A stretch of DNA of 64,000 nt from an uncultured Chloroflexota bacterium (lineage in GTDB: Bacteria; Chloroflexota; Dehalococcoidia; GIF9; AB-539-J10). The position numbers and the translations under genes were made by a program. Of the stretch, positions 23,626 through 31,851 are shown in pieces. Numbering within the stretch: the stretch's first letter is position 1; each line of letters begins with the position of its first letter. The notes beneath the pieces are model-generated. The model did not search any database, had not been told where the DNA came from, and saw only the letters and a list, made by a program, of their open reading frames with translations. The stretch lies in NCBI GenBank assembly GCA_903884455.1, contig CAISEW010000037.1, forward strand, positions 16,161 through 80,160. The letters run 5' to 3'.

Positions 23626-24409
23626 CTATGGTTATCCTCCAGGCATGAGTGTAAACATTCATCCTCTTGCCTCTGACAAAGCCCACCAGGGTCACGCCCA
23701 AATCATTAGCTAGCCTCACCCCTAAGTTAGTAGGGGCGGACTTAGAGACAATTATGGAGACATTTCTTCGGGCTACCTTGAACAGTATCTCCGAAGTGAC
23801 CCTGCCGCTGGTGATTATTATGTGATCGTCCGTCGCTATGTCATTCAAGATGCATTCGCCAAAAATTTTGTCTATGGCATTGTGTCTTCCTATATCTTCG
23901 CTAAACACTAAAATGTCCTTATTATCACACAGGGCAGCGCTGTGCACACCGCCGGTCGCCCGATAAATCTGGGAGCGATGTTGAAACTCGCTTACCAGAG
24001 CTAGAACTTCGAGAGCGGAGATTTTAATCTGGGATTCGACTTTCCCCTGACCTTGAGCATCAGCGGCGCTGTGGAAAGAGGTCCCCCTCCCGCATCCTGA
24101 AGTGATGAACCTCTCAAACAAAACATCATCGGCAGGCTCCTCACCCTTTTTCGTTTCTACCCACACCACGCCCCGCCGGTCATCAACCATTATCTTTTTT
24201 ATCTCATCCTTACTCTTAAGAAATCCCTCGGAGAAAAGAAACCCGACCGCCAAATACTTTAAATTCGCCGGGGAACAGAGCAAGGTTACCAGCTCGTGGT
24301 TATTTAAGATGATAATGAGGGGAAACTCTTTGGCCACTACATCTTCAATGCTGCTGCTACCCTTTTCAGTAAGCTTCAATATAGAAATCTTCTCTGTCTC
24401 ATTATCCAT
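23615..24409 (-). CDS. fdhD: FdhD, formate dehydrogenase accessory sulfurtransferase
   Basis: 264 residues. 'SGCGRGTSF' (about 98-106) holds the redox/sulfur-transfer Cys loop, which has only one Cys where E. coli has CxxC. 'TGGVHSAAL', 'SEDIGRHNAIDKIFG', 'TSGRVTSEI' and 'SAPTNLGVRLAN' are the family core. It passes sulfur from a desulfurase to the molybdenum or tungsten cofactor of formate dehydrogenase. It overlaps both neighbours (MOSC gene upstream by 8 bp, nadA downstream by 11 bp), so all three form one operon. No formate dehydrogenase is in the window. Confidence 0.92.
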   Translation of the reverse strand: MDNETEKISILKLTEKGSSSIEDVVAKEFPLIIILNNHELVTLLCSPANLKYLAVGFLFSEGFLKSKDEIKKIMVDDRRGVVWVETKKGEEPADDVLFERFITSGCGRGTSFHSAADAQGQGKVESQIKISALEVLALVSEFQHRSQIYRATGGVHSAALCDNKDILVFSEDIGRHNAIDKIFGECILNDIATDDHIIITSGRVTSEILFKVARRNVSIIVSKSAPTNLGVRLANDLGVTLVGFVRGKRMNVYTHAWRITIDGK

Positions 24410-24845
24410 TCTTTTCTATCCTTATCTGGTCTCCAGCCTTGACACAACCCCCGTGAGTCACCCTGGCAAATATCCCTTCCTTGGGCATGATGCATTTGCC
24501 TATCTCCTGGTAGATAGCGCAACCGCTATGACATTCCTTACCAATCTGAGTGACCTCAAGGAGGACATCCTTTCCAACAGAGATTTTTGTGCCTACGGGC
24601 AGAGACATGAGTTCCACCCCTTGGGTAGTGAGATTTTCCGCAAAATCACCGGGACCTACCTCGAAGCCCAGTCTTCTCATCTTATCGATACTTTCCATCG
24701 CCAGCAAACTCACCTGCCGATGGGTACAGCAGTCAGCGTGGGCATCCTCAACAAGACCGTAGTCCTCTTTAAGGATACCTTCGGCTACAGTTTTCTTTCT
24801 GGTACCCTTCTCTTCACTCTTGCAGACGGCAATTATTTTAGCCAT
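24402..24845 (-). CDS. MOSC-domain protein
   Basis: 147 residues from the ATG at 24845. 'GPGDFAENLTTQGVELMSLPVGTKISVG' and 'GKECHSGCAIYQEIGKCIMPKEGIFARVTHGG' are the MOSC core, with the conserved Cys. Such small MOSC proteins act with molybdenum cofactor sulfuration or metal-sulfur transfer. It is coupled to fdhD, fitting cofactor maturation. The reading frame stays open 66 codons upstream to 25043, but that part is an Fe-S gene remnant and a repeat, so it was not included. No clear ribosome site is seen before the chosen start. Confidence 0.85.
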   Translation of the reverse strand: MAKIIAVCKSEEKGTRKKTVAEGILKEDYGLVEDAHADCCTHRQVSLLAMESIDKMRRLGFEVGPGDFAENLTTQGVELMSLPVGTKISVGKDVLLEVTQIGKECHSGCAIYQEIGKCIMPKEGIFARVTHGGCVKAGDQIRIEKNG

Positions 24846-24872
24846 TGAGCGGTAGTTTGTATTATACACACT

Positions 24873-24941
24873 CTTATTAAACTTAGCTAAAGACTGTCGG
24901 TCACTGGCAAATTCAGGCTGGTCTAAGGTGGGGCATTCTTC
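24873..24941 (-). pseudogene. Remnant of an Fe-S domain gene end
   Basis: Encodes EECPTLDQPEFASDRQSLAK and two or three more matching residues, nearly the same as the last 20-odd residues of the protein ending at 26972. The plus-strand DNA matches over about 60 bp. It lacks the rest of the domain, so it is a leftover of a duplication or rearrangement. Confidence 0.65.
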
Positions 24942-25009
24942 CTGTGATACAGTCCAGATAGATGGGTGACACTCTATATGTTTGTAACGTTGGGTAATAA
25001 CCTCCTGTG

Positions 25010-25105
25010 TCATTGCGAGCCCCGACCTGTCGGGGCGTGGCAATCTCTATCCCCAGCAGCCCCACAAGATTGCTTCGTCACTTGTGTTCCTCGCAATGAC
25101 AAGAA
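25010..25105. repeat. Hairpin repeats before the ABC exporter
   Basis: 'GTCATTGCGAGCCCCGACCTGTCGGGGCGTGGCAATCTC' type unit at about 25011-25048 with a perfect CCCCGAC/GTCGGGG stem, then a 'GATTGCTTCGTC...CTCGCAATGAC' unit to 25100. The stretch 25106-25274 has no supported gene. Confidence 0.85.
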
Positions 25106-25274
25106 AGAGGCGTCACTAATCATATGAACGAGTACATCTTGTTGTAATTATTTTTGAGGATGGTTATACTTGGAGTTTGCATCTCCCGGAGTCGTGCCCG
25201 AGGCAGGATGATTAGAGGATTACACGGAGTCCATTATCTGGACGCTGCTAGCTTGCAGAAGGCAGATTAAGCAA

Positions 25275-26072
25275 ATGGCAATCATAGAAACTGTTGAGCT
25301 CACTCGCCGCTTTGGAGAACTAACTGCTGTGGATAGCCTGACTGTTTCAGTACAGCTTGGCGAGGTGTTTGGATTGCTGGGCCCCAACGGTGCTGGCAAG
25401 ACTACCGTTATTAAGATGCTGACCACTTTGTTGCGGCCAACTTCTGGCGAGGCGAGAATTGCTGGTTTCAGCATCACTAAAAATGGTGTTGATGTGCGGC
25501 GTATCATTGGATACGTGCCTCAATTGCTCTCAGCAGATAGCACGCTGACGGGCTACGAGAACCTTATGGTTTTCGCCAAGCTCTACGATATTCCCCGAGC
25601 CGAGCGTAAATCGCGAATGACGGAAGCGCTCTCCTTCATGGGGCTACAAGAGGTTGCCAACAAGCTCGTGCGCACTTACTCCGGTGGCATGATCCGTCGG
25701 CTGGAAATCATCCAGTCTATCCTCCATCGTCCCAGGGTTCTTTTCCTGGACGAGCCGACGGTAGGGCTGGACCCCTTGGCTCGCAAAGCGCTATGGGAGC
25801 ACATCAACAAGCTGCGTGTTGAATATGGTACAACCATATTCTTGACCACACACCTCATGGAAGAAGCGGACAGATTGTGCAGCCGTGTGGCAATCATGCA
25901 TCATGGGAAGCTCGTGGCCTTGGGAGCGCCAGCTGAACTGAAGGCATCTATTGGTGCGGCTGACGCCACATTGGACGACGCGTTCATTCATTTTACGGGC
26001 GACGTACTAGAATCAGGAGGAAGCTACCGTGAGACATCCAGAACAAGGCGGACAGCTCAACGACTCGGCTGA
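25275..26072 (+). CDS. ABC-2 exporter ATP-binding protein (DrrA-like)
   Basis: 265 residues. Walker A 'GPNGAGKTTVIKML' (about 36-49), signature 'YSGGMIRRLEIIQSIL' and Walker B 'VLFLDEPTVGLDP' are intact, with 'TTHLMEEADRLC' H-loop. The family exports drugs, lipids or polysaccharides with a DrrB-like permease. Its 3' end overlaps the permease gene by 44 bp, indicating tight coupling. The substrate is unknown. The upstream stretch has no regulator gene; the MOSC operon diverges from it. Confidence 0.9.
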   Translation: MAIIETVELTRRFGELTAVDSLTVSVQLGEVFGLLGPNGAGKTTVIKMLTTLLRPTSGEARIAGFSITKNGVDVRRIIGYVPQLLSADSTLTGYENLMVFAKLYDIPRAERKSRMTEALSFMGLQEVANKLVRTYSGGMIRRLEIIQSILHRPRVLFLDEPTVGLDPLARKALWEHINKLRVEYGTTIFLTTHLMEEADRLCSRVAIMHHGKLVALGAPAELKASIGAADATLDDAFIHFTGDVLESGGSYRETSRTRRTAQRLG

Positions 26073-26877
26073 ACAGGCGTTGAAGCGAACAAATCCCTTA
26101 GCTATAGTGACCAGCTTTATTCGCAAGACATTAGCCATCGCTGAGATGGAGGCCCGCAAAATGCGGCATGACCCTACTGAATTGGCCTTTCGAGCAGTGC
26201 AGCCAGCATTATGGCTGCTGGTATTTGGGCAGGTGTTTACCCGTACACACGTGATTCCTACTGGAGACCTGAGTTATCTCGATTTCATGACTCCTGGTGT
26301 TCTGGCCCAGAGCGTGCTCTTTATTGCCATCTTCAGTGGTATGACGATTATCTGGGAACGGGACTTAGGAATCATCCACAAGTTTGTGGCCAGCCCAACC
26401 CCCCGGGTAGCTCTCTCACTGGGTAAGGCACTGGCCGGAGGAGTTCGCGCGTTTTCCCAGGCCATCGTAGTCTATGTGCTGGCGCTGCTCTTGCATGTCA
26501 ACATAAACTGGAATCCACTGTCTTTGATTGGGGTGCTGATACTCGTTGTTCTGGGGGCTGCGACATTCACTGCGTTCTCCCTGGTGATTGCGTTTCTGGT
26601 GAAAACACGTGAACGTTTTATGGGCATTGGTCAAGTCTTGACCATGCCGTTTTTCTTCGCCAGCAATGCACTCTATCCTATTTCGATAATGCCTGACTGG
26701 TTGAAGGTAATCGCCCACATCAATCCGCTGACTTATCAGGTAGATGCGCTACGCGATCTCATGCTGAGCGGCGGGAGTAGCTCGTTCGGTCTGCCGCTTG
26801 ATTTTGGCGTGTTAGTTATGGCGACAACGGTCCTGGTCATCATTAGCGGGTGGCTCTATCCCCGTGCAGCCACCTAG
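26029..26877 (+). CDS. ABC-2 type permease (DrrB-like)
   Basis: 282 residues, GTG start with AGGAGG 8 bases upstream. There are six membrane segments. 'FGQVFTRT', 'YLDFMTPGVLAQSVLF', 'IIWERDLGIIHKFVASPTPRVALSLGK' and 'FFASNALYPISIMPDWLKVIAHINPLTYQVDALRDLM' are the ABC-2 family blocks. It forms the pore of the exporter with the ATPase upstream. It ends convergent with the MtrA-like gene, about 95 bp away. Confidence 0.9.
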   Translation: MRHPEQGGQLNDSAEQALKRTNPLAIVTSFIRKTLAIAEMEARKMRHDPTELAFRAVQPALWLLVFGQVFTRTHVIPTGDLSYLDFMTPGVLAQSVLFIAIFSGMTIIWERDLGIIHKFVASPTPRVALSLGKALAGGVRAFSQAIVVYVLALLLHVNINWNPLSLIGVLILVVLGAATFTAFSLVIAFLVKTRERFMGIGQVLTMPFFFASNALYPISIMPDWLKVIAHINPLTYQVDALRDLMLSGGSSSFGLPLDFGVLVMATTVLVIISGWLYPRAAT

Positions 26878-26971
26878 AATACTACATCGAGACAGGTCGC
26901 TGCTACACGCAATACAACCCAAACTCCAAGCTTCCTCTCTGTTTTTCCTGGGACATTTATCACCTGCGTCT

Positions 26972-27808
26972 TTATTTCAGAAGTTTAGCTAAAGCCTGTC
27001 GGTCGGCGGCAAACTCTGGTTGATCCAAAATGGGGCATTCTTCAAGACGACACTTGCCCTTTGCCAGCTCGATAGCGAAAGCAAGGCAAGTTCGCTTGCC
27101 GCACTTCCTGCAATTTGTCTTGGGTAAGAATTTGAGGAGCATAAACCCTGTATCCAGCTTTGATTTGCCTGGCTGCAGAATATCCTGCTGCGGCTGACTC
27201 AACTTTGATGCAATCTTATGGCATATCGCTGGCTCAGGATATGACCCTATGTCATAAAGGGTATAGCCCATAAATAGGACTGGCTCTTCCTGGTAGCAGC
27301 TCCACACCGCCTTTTCCAGCACCTTTGGGTTAAGTCCGGGTACACTGGTATCCCTTTCTCCAGGTTGGCATAGTAGGTTGATGACGCTTATGATCTGGTT
27401 TCTAAATCTTTCTATTAGCTCGAGTGGAATATTATAGAGGTGTGGGGTGGGAGCTTTTGTGCCGATAATTTGCTTCGTCTCAGTGACTCCGTTTTGCTTA
27501 AGTGCCAGGAGCGATTCGCCGGGCAAATGCCCTGCTGATTCCCTTCCACAGAGCACAATATATCTTATATTCGGGTTAGCCGCGATATTACAGACCATCT
27601 TCTCCAATCCTATGTTCTCTGTTTGAAGCATACCTGAAAGGGCGGCACCAGAGTCTACACCAGCCATTACCAGCTCATTCAATTCCGCTGGTATGGCAAA
27701 GTCAAAGGTATCTAGAGTTACACACACTGCTACCGGAGAATAATCATTGCCCCTCACATAGCGACCTTCCTCCGGAGGATAACCATCTGGTGGTTTTACT
27801 TTTAGCAC
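26972..27808 (-). CDS. MtrA-like corrinoid protein fused to a 4Fe-4S domain
   Basis: 278 residues, GTG start after AAGGGAG. Residues 1-150 resemble subunit A of methanogen tetrahydromethanopterin S-methyltransferase: 'YVRGNDYSPVAVCVTL', 'LQTENIGLEKMVCNIAANPNIRYIVLCG', 'SAGHLPGESLLALKQNGV'. H94 in 'GHLPGES' corresponds to the cobamide-ligand His region. Residues about 227-260 are a 4Fe-4S module of the CO-dehydrogenase/corrinoid-protein type ('FLPKTNC', C233, C236, C241, C258). No other mtr gene is present and no transmembrane tail is seen. It could be a soluble corrinoid methyl carrier or activase. It ends the minus-strand arsenic transcript. Confidence 0.75.
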   Translation of the reverse strand: MLKVKPPDGYPPEEGRYVRGNDYSPVAVCVTLDTFDFAIPAELNELVMAGVDSGAALSGMLQTENIGLEKMVCNIAANPNIRYIVLCGRESAGHLPGESLLALKQNGVTETKQIIGTKAPTPHLYNIPLELIERFRNQIISVINLLCQPGERDTSVPGLNPKVLEKAVWSCYQEEPVLFMGYTLYDIGSYPEPAICHKIASKLSQPQQDILQPGKSKLDTGFMLLKFLPKTNCRKCGKRTCLAFAIELAKGKCRLEECPILDQPEFAADRQALAKLLK

Positions 27809-27870
27809 GAGTTCTTACTCCCTTACTTATCAAGGCTTGAGCTAGGCTTTGCTCAAAATAACTCTTTCGC

Positions 27871-28578
27871 TCAACTCTGTATCCAGAGCACGACAAGGTA
27901 TATTCCTACACCTATGAAGATAATGGAAACTGCGACACGAATGATTTTCTCAGCGCGGGTGACCGCGTTAAGCCAGGTAGAAACCCTGGCTACACCAGCG
28001 GATATGAGCACGCCGAATACTAAAACAGGTAGCCCGGTGCCAACGGCATATATCGCAGGCAGTGCCACGCCGCCAACGGATTTAAGGGACAAAGGTATCA
28101 ATACTCCAAAGAATAGAACAGCGCTATAGGGACAAAAGGCAAGGGCAAAAAGAGCACCTAACAGGAATCCCCCTATCATCCCCCAGTTAGCGACCTTTCC
28201 TCCTATTGAAGACAATCTTCCTCCTCCCAAACTAAAGGGCATCCTGTTTATAGTCAGCATTATCACCCCTACCACTATCAGAAGTGGCCCCAGGACTTGC
28301 TCACCGAAATCCTGAAGAAATGAGGCAAGTCCGGGAATCTCAAGGCCAGCCACAATGATTATGACGCCGAGGATAGAATAAGAAAACATGCGACCCAGCG
28401 TATAGAGCGTTCCAGTTATGACAGCGTATCTGCGCTCCGTCACTTTGCGGCTAACATATGCTATGGCAGCAATGTTGGTAGCCAGAGGACAGGGACTGAT
28501 GGCAGTTATCAACCCCAGAAGCAGCGCCGAGAGGGCGGGGATATGAATGTTTCCCGTAATGCCGCCCAAATCCATCAC
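27871..28578 (-). CDS. arsG: ArsG-like CcdA-family membrane protein
   Basis: 235 residues, six to seven membrane segments, of the CcdA/DsbD-like superfamily. 'LITAISPCPLATNIAAIAYVSRK' (about 23-45) and 'FALAFCPYSAVLFFGVL' (about 143-159) carry the paired cysteines that shuttle electrons across the membrane. The sequence type is that annotated as ArsG (aromatic arsenical efflux family). It overlaps the ArsF-like gene by 4 bp, and the two form a redox pair. Transport of arsenicals is a family label; electron transfer to ArsF is equally plausible. Confidence 0.78.
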   Translation of the reverse strand: MMDLGGITGNIHIPALSALLLGLITAISPCPLATNIAAIAYVSRKVTERRYAVITGTLYTLGRMFSYSILGVIIIVAGLEIPGLASFLQDFGEQVLGPLLIVVGVIMLTINRMPFSLGGGRLSSIGGKVANWGMIGGFLLGALFALAFCPYSAVLFFGVLIPLSLKSVGGVALPAIYAVGTGLPVLVFGVLISAGVARVSTWLNAVTRAEKIIRVAVSIIFIGVGIYLVVLWIQS

Positions 28579-29273
28579 ACCTCTCCGCTGAGGCTTTTCT
28601 CGACCTTGTTCTTCACTATTTCGGCAAACGCCTCGTCATTACCTATGACCAGCCAGATGTCTGTTACCACTTCGATGTGGTCAGTGCCACCTCTCACAGT
28701 GTTAATGCACAGGGTTAAATATGAAGCGTTATTATATTTCTCAACGATGTCAGCATTTGCCTCGTCCTGTACATTGATGGATTGGAAAGTCACCTTGCCA
28801 CTAGCCAGCTCATCCTCAAAGTAGGTTTCTAGGGTATAGCGTGTCTGTTCTTCGGCATACATACACGTAGCGCAGCGCTGTGTGCGGTGAAAGTAAACGA
28901 CCTCAACCCTGTCAGCCGGGCCTGAAGACACGTTAATAGGCAGCGAATCCGTAGCTGAGTCACCATTGCCATCGGTAACCACAACTGTGACGTCGTACGT
29001 GCCAACTTCTTGGGGAGCAGTCCAGTTTACAACCGCACCTGTGCCAGTAATATTACCTCCGGTGGCTGACCACTCATAGCTTAGCTCGCCGCCATCGCGG
29101 GCTGAAGCAGTACATACAATCTGGCAGCTTCCTAAAGGAAGGACTATCTCCGGCTCGGCTTTCAGGCCGGTGATAGCTGGCCGATGGTTGGCTAGCACCG
29201 TGTAAAATAGGATTGAAAGTAGCACTGCTGCCGCCACAATCCCCACAATTATTAGATATCTTTTTTTGTTCAT
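28575..29273 (-). CDS. arsF: ArsF-like exported thioredoxin-fold protein with Ig-like domain
   Basis: 232 residues. An N-terminal signal anchor (about 5-28) is followed by an Ig/PKD-like beta domain (about 33-115, 'SYEWSATGGNITGTGAVVNWTAPQEVGTYDVTVVVTD' pattern). Then comes the ArsF-type domain 'VEVVYFHRTQRCATCMYAEEQ' with a CxxC pair and 'DIWLVIGNDEAFAEIVKNKVEKSL'. It is extracytoplasmic and probably gets electrons from the ArsG-like partner. The extra Ig-like domain is not part of plain ArsF proteins. 125 bp separate it from acr3. Confidence 0.75.
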   Translation of the reverse strand: MNKKRYLIIVGIVAAAVLLSILFYTVLANHRPAITGLKAEPEIVLPLGSCQIVCTASARDGGELSYEWSATGGNITGTGAVVNWTAPQEVGTYDVTVVVTDGNGDSATDSLPINVSSGPADRVEVVYFHRTQRCATCMYAEEQTRYTLETYFEDELASGKVTFQSINVQDEANADIVEKYNNASYLTLCINTVRGGTDHIEVVTDIWLVIGNDEAFAEIVKNKVEKSLSGEV

Positions 29274-29397
29274 TAGTCTCTCTCCCTTGAGCCTCTTTTG
29301 TTCAAGTCTGTATCCAGGGCATCACGCATGTTACCACTATTATATTGGATTTGTTTAGAGCAATGACCTTTGTGTAACCATTTTCGCAATTGACCTC

Positions 29398-30492
29398 TCA
29401 TTCTTGGCTGGATGTCTCTTCAACTGGTTCAGACAGGGCCATCTCGGCTGGAAAGTATCGCCGACGAAACAGGAGAGCCACATTCACCAAACCGATGAGA
29501 ACCGGAACCTCTATAAGAGGACCGATTACAGCGGCAAATGCCTGCCCCGAACCGATGCCGAACACTGCCACAGCTACAGCAATGGCTAGCTCGAAATTGT
29601 TGCTGGCAGCGGTGAAGGCAATGCTCGCTGTCTTAGGATAGTCGGCGCCTATCTTCTTAGCCATAAAGAACGAAACCAAGAACATTACCACAAAGTAAAT
29701 GAGGAGCGGAACCGCGATGCGAACCACATCCAGCGGTATTTGCACGATAAGTTCACCCTTGAGGGAGAACATCACCACAATGGTAAAAAGTAAAGCCACT
29801 AATGTGATTGGGCTTATCTTAGGGATGAACTTGCCCTCGTACCACTCGCGTCCTTTTGCTTTTATCAATGTGAATCGGGTAATCATGCCTCCGAAGAAGG
29901 GAATACCGAGGTAGATAAGCACGCTCTTGGCAATTTCACCCATGGTGACCCTCACCATTGACCCTTCCAGTCCGAACCAACCCGGCAGAATTGTGATGAA
30001 GATATAGGCATAAACCGAGTAGAAGACTATTTGAAAGGTTGAGTTCAAAGCCACCAACCCGGCGGCATACTCTCTATCTCCCTTGGCCAGCTCATTCCAG
30101 ACAATGACCATGGCGATGCAGCGTGCCAGGCCGATCATAATAAGACCAACCATGTAGTCAGGATATGGCCATATGAAACCGAAGAAGAGGATGGCAAGGA
30201 GGAACATGAGCACCGGGCCGATAATATAGTTCTGTACCAGAGACAGGGCAAGCACCCGCCAGTTGTGGAACACCAGGCCCATCTCCTCATACCTCACTTT
30301 AGCCAGCGGCGGGTACATCATCAGGATGAGTCCTATGGCTATGGGGATTGAAGTGGTACCCACTTGGAAAAAGCTGATAAAGTCGGCTACTCTGGGGACA
30401 AAATACCCCAGTCCCACACCGAAGGCCATCGCCAAGAATATCCAGAGTGTAAGGAGCCGTTCCAATAAGGGAAGCCTGTTCTTTTGCGCCAT
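29398..30492 (-). CDS. acr3: Arsenite efflux pump ACR3
   Basis: 364 residues with ten membrane segments. '[21 protein letters not shown]' (about 121-141) contains the essential Cys of ACR3, and '[20 protein letters not shown]' is the second signature. It expels arsenite using the proton gradient. It lies within the first ArsR unit, 42 bp after the Fe-S protein gene. The length is normal (family about 350-400). Confidence 0.93.
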   Translation of the reverse strand: MAQKNRLPLLERLLTLWIFLAMAFGVGLGYFVPRVADFISFFQVGTTSIPIAIGLILMMYPPLAKVRYEEMGLVFHNWRVLALSLVQNYIIGPVLMFLLAILFFGFIWPYPDYMVGLIMIGLARCIAMVIVWNELAKGDREYAAGLVALNSTFQIVFYSVYAYIFITILPGWFGLEGSMVRVTMGEIAKSVLIYLGIPFFGGMITRFTLIKAKGREWYEGKFIPKISPITLVALLFTIVVMFSLKGELIVQIPLDVVRIAVPLLIYFVVMFLVSFFMAKKIGADYPKTASIAFTAASNNFELAIAVAVAVFGIGSGQAFAAVIGPLIEVPVLIGLVNVALLFRRRYFPAEMALSEPVEETSSQE

Positions 30493-30534
30493 AAAACCTT
30501 TCTCCTACTTCAGAGCCTTTCTAATGCTCATTTT

Positions 30535-31077
30535 TCACTTCGCTGCCTCCTCCGAACTAACCGTCTGGAGCAGCCTGGCCAGTGCTTCCCTATCTTGAGC
30601 AAATTCCGCTTTACTTAAGGCGGGGCAGTCTCTCAAACGTTTTTGCCCCTTCAGCAAAGCCACGGCAAAAGCAAAACATGTGGGGAGTCCACAATCGCGA
30701 CAGTTGGTCTTGGGCAAAAAGTCAACTATATCCTTCGCCTTTATCTCTTCCTTTCTCTCATACACAGGGATGATGCTTGCTCGCTTCTCCCAGGTATCAT
30801 TTATCATCTCCTTGACATAATCCAGAACCTTTATAGCATCCTCCTCACATGTCACCTGTCCCGCACTCATCTCGCGGGGCATAAGGCTTATGGCCCCTGC
30901 GTCTATTTTGAAATTGAGGTTTTGGGCTTCAGGAGTATATACGGCATTTTTAACGACAGCATTAAGGTAAGGAAAAACCTCACTGATATCATCGCTAAGC
31001 TCGGCGGCTACCGTAATCCATTCCGGATTGCATAAATTGCGCCTGACTTTAGTTACCTTATAGTCTTGGAGAAGCAT
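30535..31077 (-). CDS. Fe-S cluster domain protein of the arsenic cluster
   Basis: 180 residues. The C-terminal third has 'VDFLPKTNCRDCGLPTCFAFAVALLKGQKRLRDCPAL', a 4Fe-4S module of the type found in corrinoid Fe-S proteins. The N-terminal 110 residues have no family I know; 'RRNLCNPEWITVAAELSDDISEVFPYLNAVVKNAVY' suggests an alpha/beta domain. The whole looks like a small electron-transfer or corrinoid-activating protein. The module is paralogous to the end of the MtrA-like protein and to the remnant at 24873. GGAGG precedes the ATG. It lies between the 87-residue gene and acr3. Confidence 0.75.
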   Translation of the reverse strand: MLLQDYKVTKVRRNLCNPEWITVAAELSDDISEVFPYLNAVVKNAVYTPEAQNLNFKIDAGAISLMPREMSAGQVTCEEDAIKVLDYVKEMINDTWEKRASIIPVYERKEEIKAKDIVDFLPKTNCRDCGLPTCFAFAVALLKGQKRLRDCPALSKAEFAQDREALARLLQTVSSEEAAK

Positions 31078-31213
31078 AACTCACCTCCATTTTTGCTCTA
31101 GCATAAATTCCAGCGCCTGGAGGAACTACCCCCAGCGGCCCTGATGGCAAGCATCCGGTAGCTGTTTTTTCCAGTCCAAGTTCTCTCACTACTCGGTTCA
31201 TCTCGTAGTTCAT
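31058..31213 (-). CDS. Possible 51-aa peptide coupled to the small arsenic-cluster protein
   Basis: A 51-codon frame starts in an ATGA overlap with the stop of the 87-residue gene and ends 20 bp inside the next gene. It begins MNYEMNRVVRELGLEKTATG and continues with a Pro/Gly-rich part containing one Cys. The coupled start and the absence of another use for this 130-bp gap are the support. It may also be the tail of the 87-residue protein after a frameshift. Confidence 0.35.
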   Translation of the reverse strand: MNYEMNRVVRELGLEKTATGCLPSGPLGVVPPGAGIYARAKMEVSYASPRL

Positions 31214-31473
31214 CTTTTCCCGTATTGTCGCTTATACTCCTTGAGCAGCGCCTTTGAATAATCAGCTTCGGCACTGGGCGCAACATAATTGTAAATTTTT
31301 ACCCTTTTGAGTAGCTCCTTTTTGATAGCCTCGTTATCAGCTAGCTTAAGGTCGGCAACTTCCTTGAAAATGCTTTCCATGTTCACAATGCCCACCTGGG
31401 AGCCATCGGGCAAGGCCAGTTTCTTTATCATCTTGGCCGCGGCTGCTGGACAGCATGGTTTCTCGCCTGTCAT
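31210..31473 (-). CDS. Small conserved arsenic-cluster protein (87 aa)
   Basis: 87 residues starting MTGEKPCCPAAAAKMIKKL. The double Cys at the N-terminus could bind As(III) or another thiophilic metal. The rest is helical and charged ('KEVADLKLADNEAIKKELLKRVKIYNYV', then 'YSKALLKEYKRQYGK'). No family name is known to me. GGAGG precedes the ATG. It sits between the redox thioredoxin and the Fe-S protein gene in the first ArsR unit. A small chaperone passing arsenite to ACR3 is conceivable but unproven. Confidence 0.65.
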   Translation of the reverse strand: MTGEKPCCPAAAAKMIKKLALPDGSQVGIVNMESIFKEVADLKLADNEAIKKELLKRVKIYNYVAPSAEADYSKALLKEYKRQYGKR

Positions 31474-31528
31474 TTTTACCTCCTTATATATCTGCTATCT
31501 GCATGGCTCTTGTACCAAGATTAATCTC

Positions 31529-31792
31529 CTATCTCCCGGTTTTATCTTCTTTGGTTAGGGCGTTAGCGATAAGGTGAGTAACCTCGGCCTTGGTGGGCAC
31601 TCGACCAGCACAGACCAACTCTTCGTTGATTACCAATGCAGGAGTAGTCAGAATGGGATACTGCACTATTTTCATCATATCCTTGACCTCCTCTATGCTG
31701 GCGTCAATGCCGAGCTCTTTCACCACCTCCCTGGTGGTCTTTTCCAACTGGTGACATCTGGCACATCCGAGTCCTAAGATTTTTATGTTCAT
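31529..31792 (-). CDS. Redox-active thioredoxin-fold protein (TM0996/MTH895 type)
   Basis: 87 residues from the ATG at 31792, which has AAAGGAGG upstream; the frame stays open to 31900 without reason. 'KILGLGCARCHQLEKTTREVVKEL' (about 4-27) has the CxxC pair and 'PALVINEELVCAGRVPTKAEV' is the cis-Pro region. These small glutaredoxin-like proteins sit next to ArsP-like permeases and ArsR genes in many anaerobes. It probably keeps metal or the permease Cys in reduced form. Confidence 0.88.
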   Translation of the reverse strand: MNIKILGLGCARCHQLEKTTREVVKELGIDASIEEVKDMMKIVQYPILTTPALVINEELVCAGRVPTKAEVTHLIANALTKEDKTGR

Positions 31793-31851
31793 CCTTCTAC
31801 CTCCTTTCTCAATTTCTCTAGAAATAACTTGTTTTTCTAAGTACCCAAGCC

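Noticed and set aside
24846-25043. N-terminal 66-codon extension of the MOSC protein
   Set aside because: It is made of a repeat (MPRPDRSGLAM) and the Fe-S gene remnant; the MOSC fold begins at the ATG at 24845.
31098-31286. 62-codon minus-strand frame in the arsenic operon
   Set aside because: It is a shifted frame across the end of the 87-aa gene, has no ribosome site and no coherent composition; the ATGA-coupled 51-codon frame is the better candidate.
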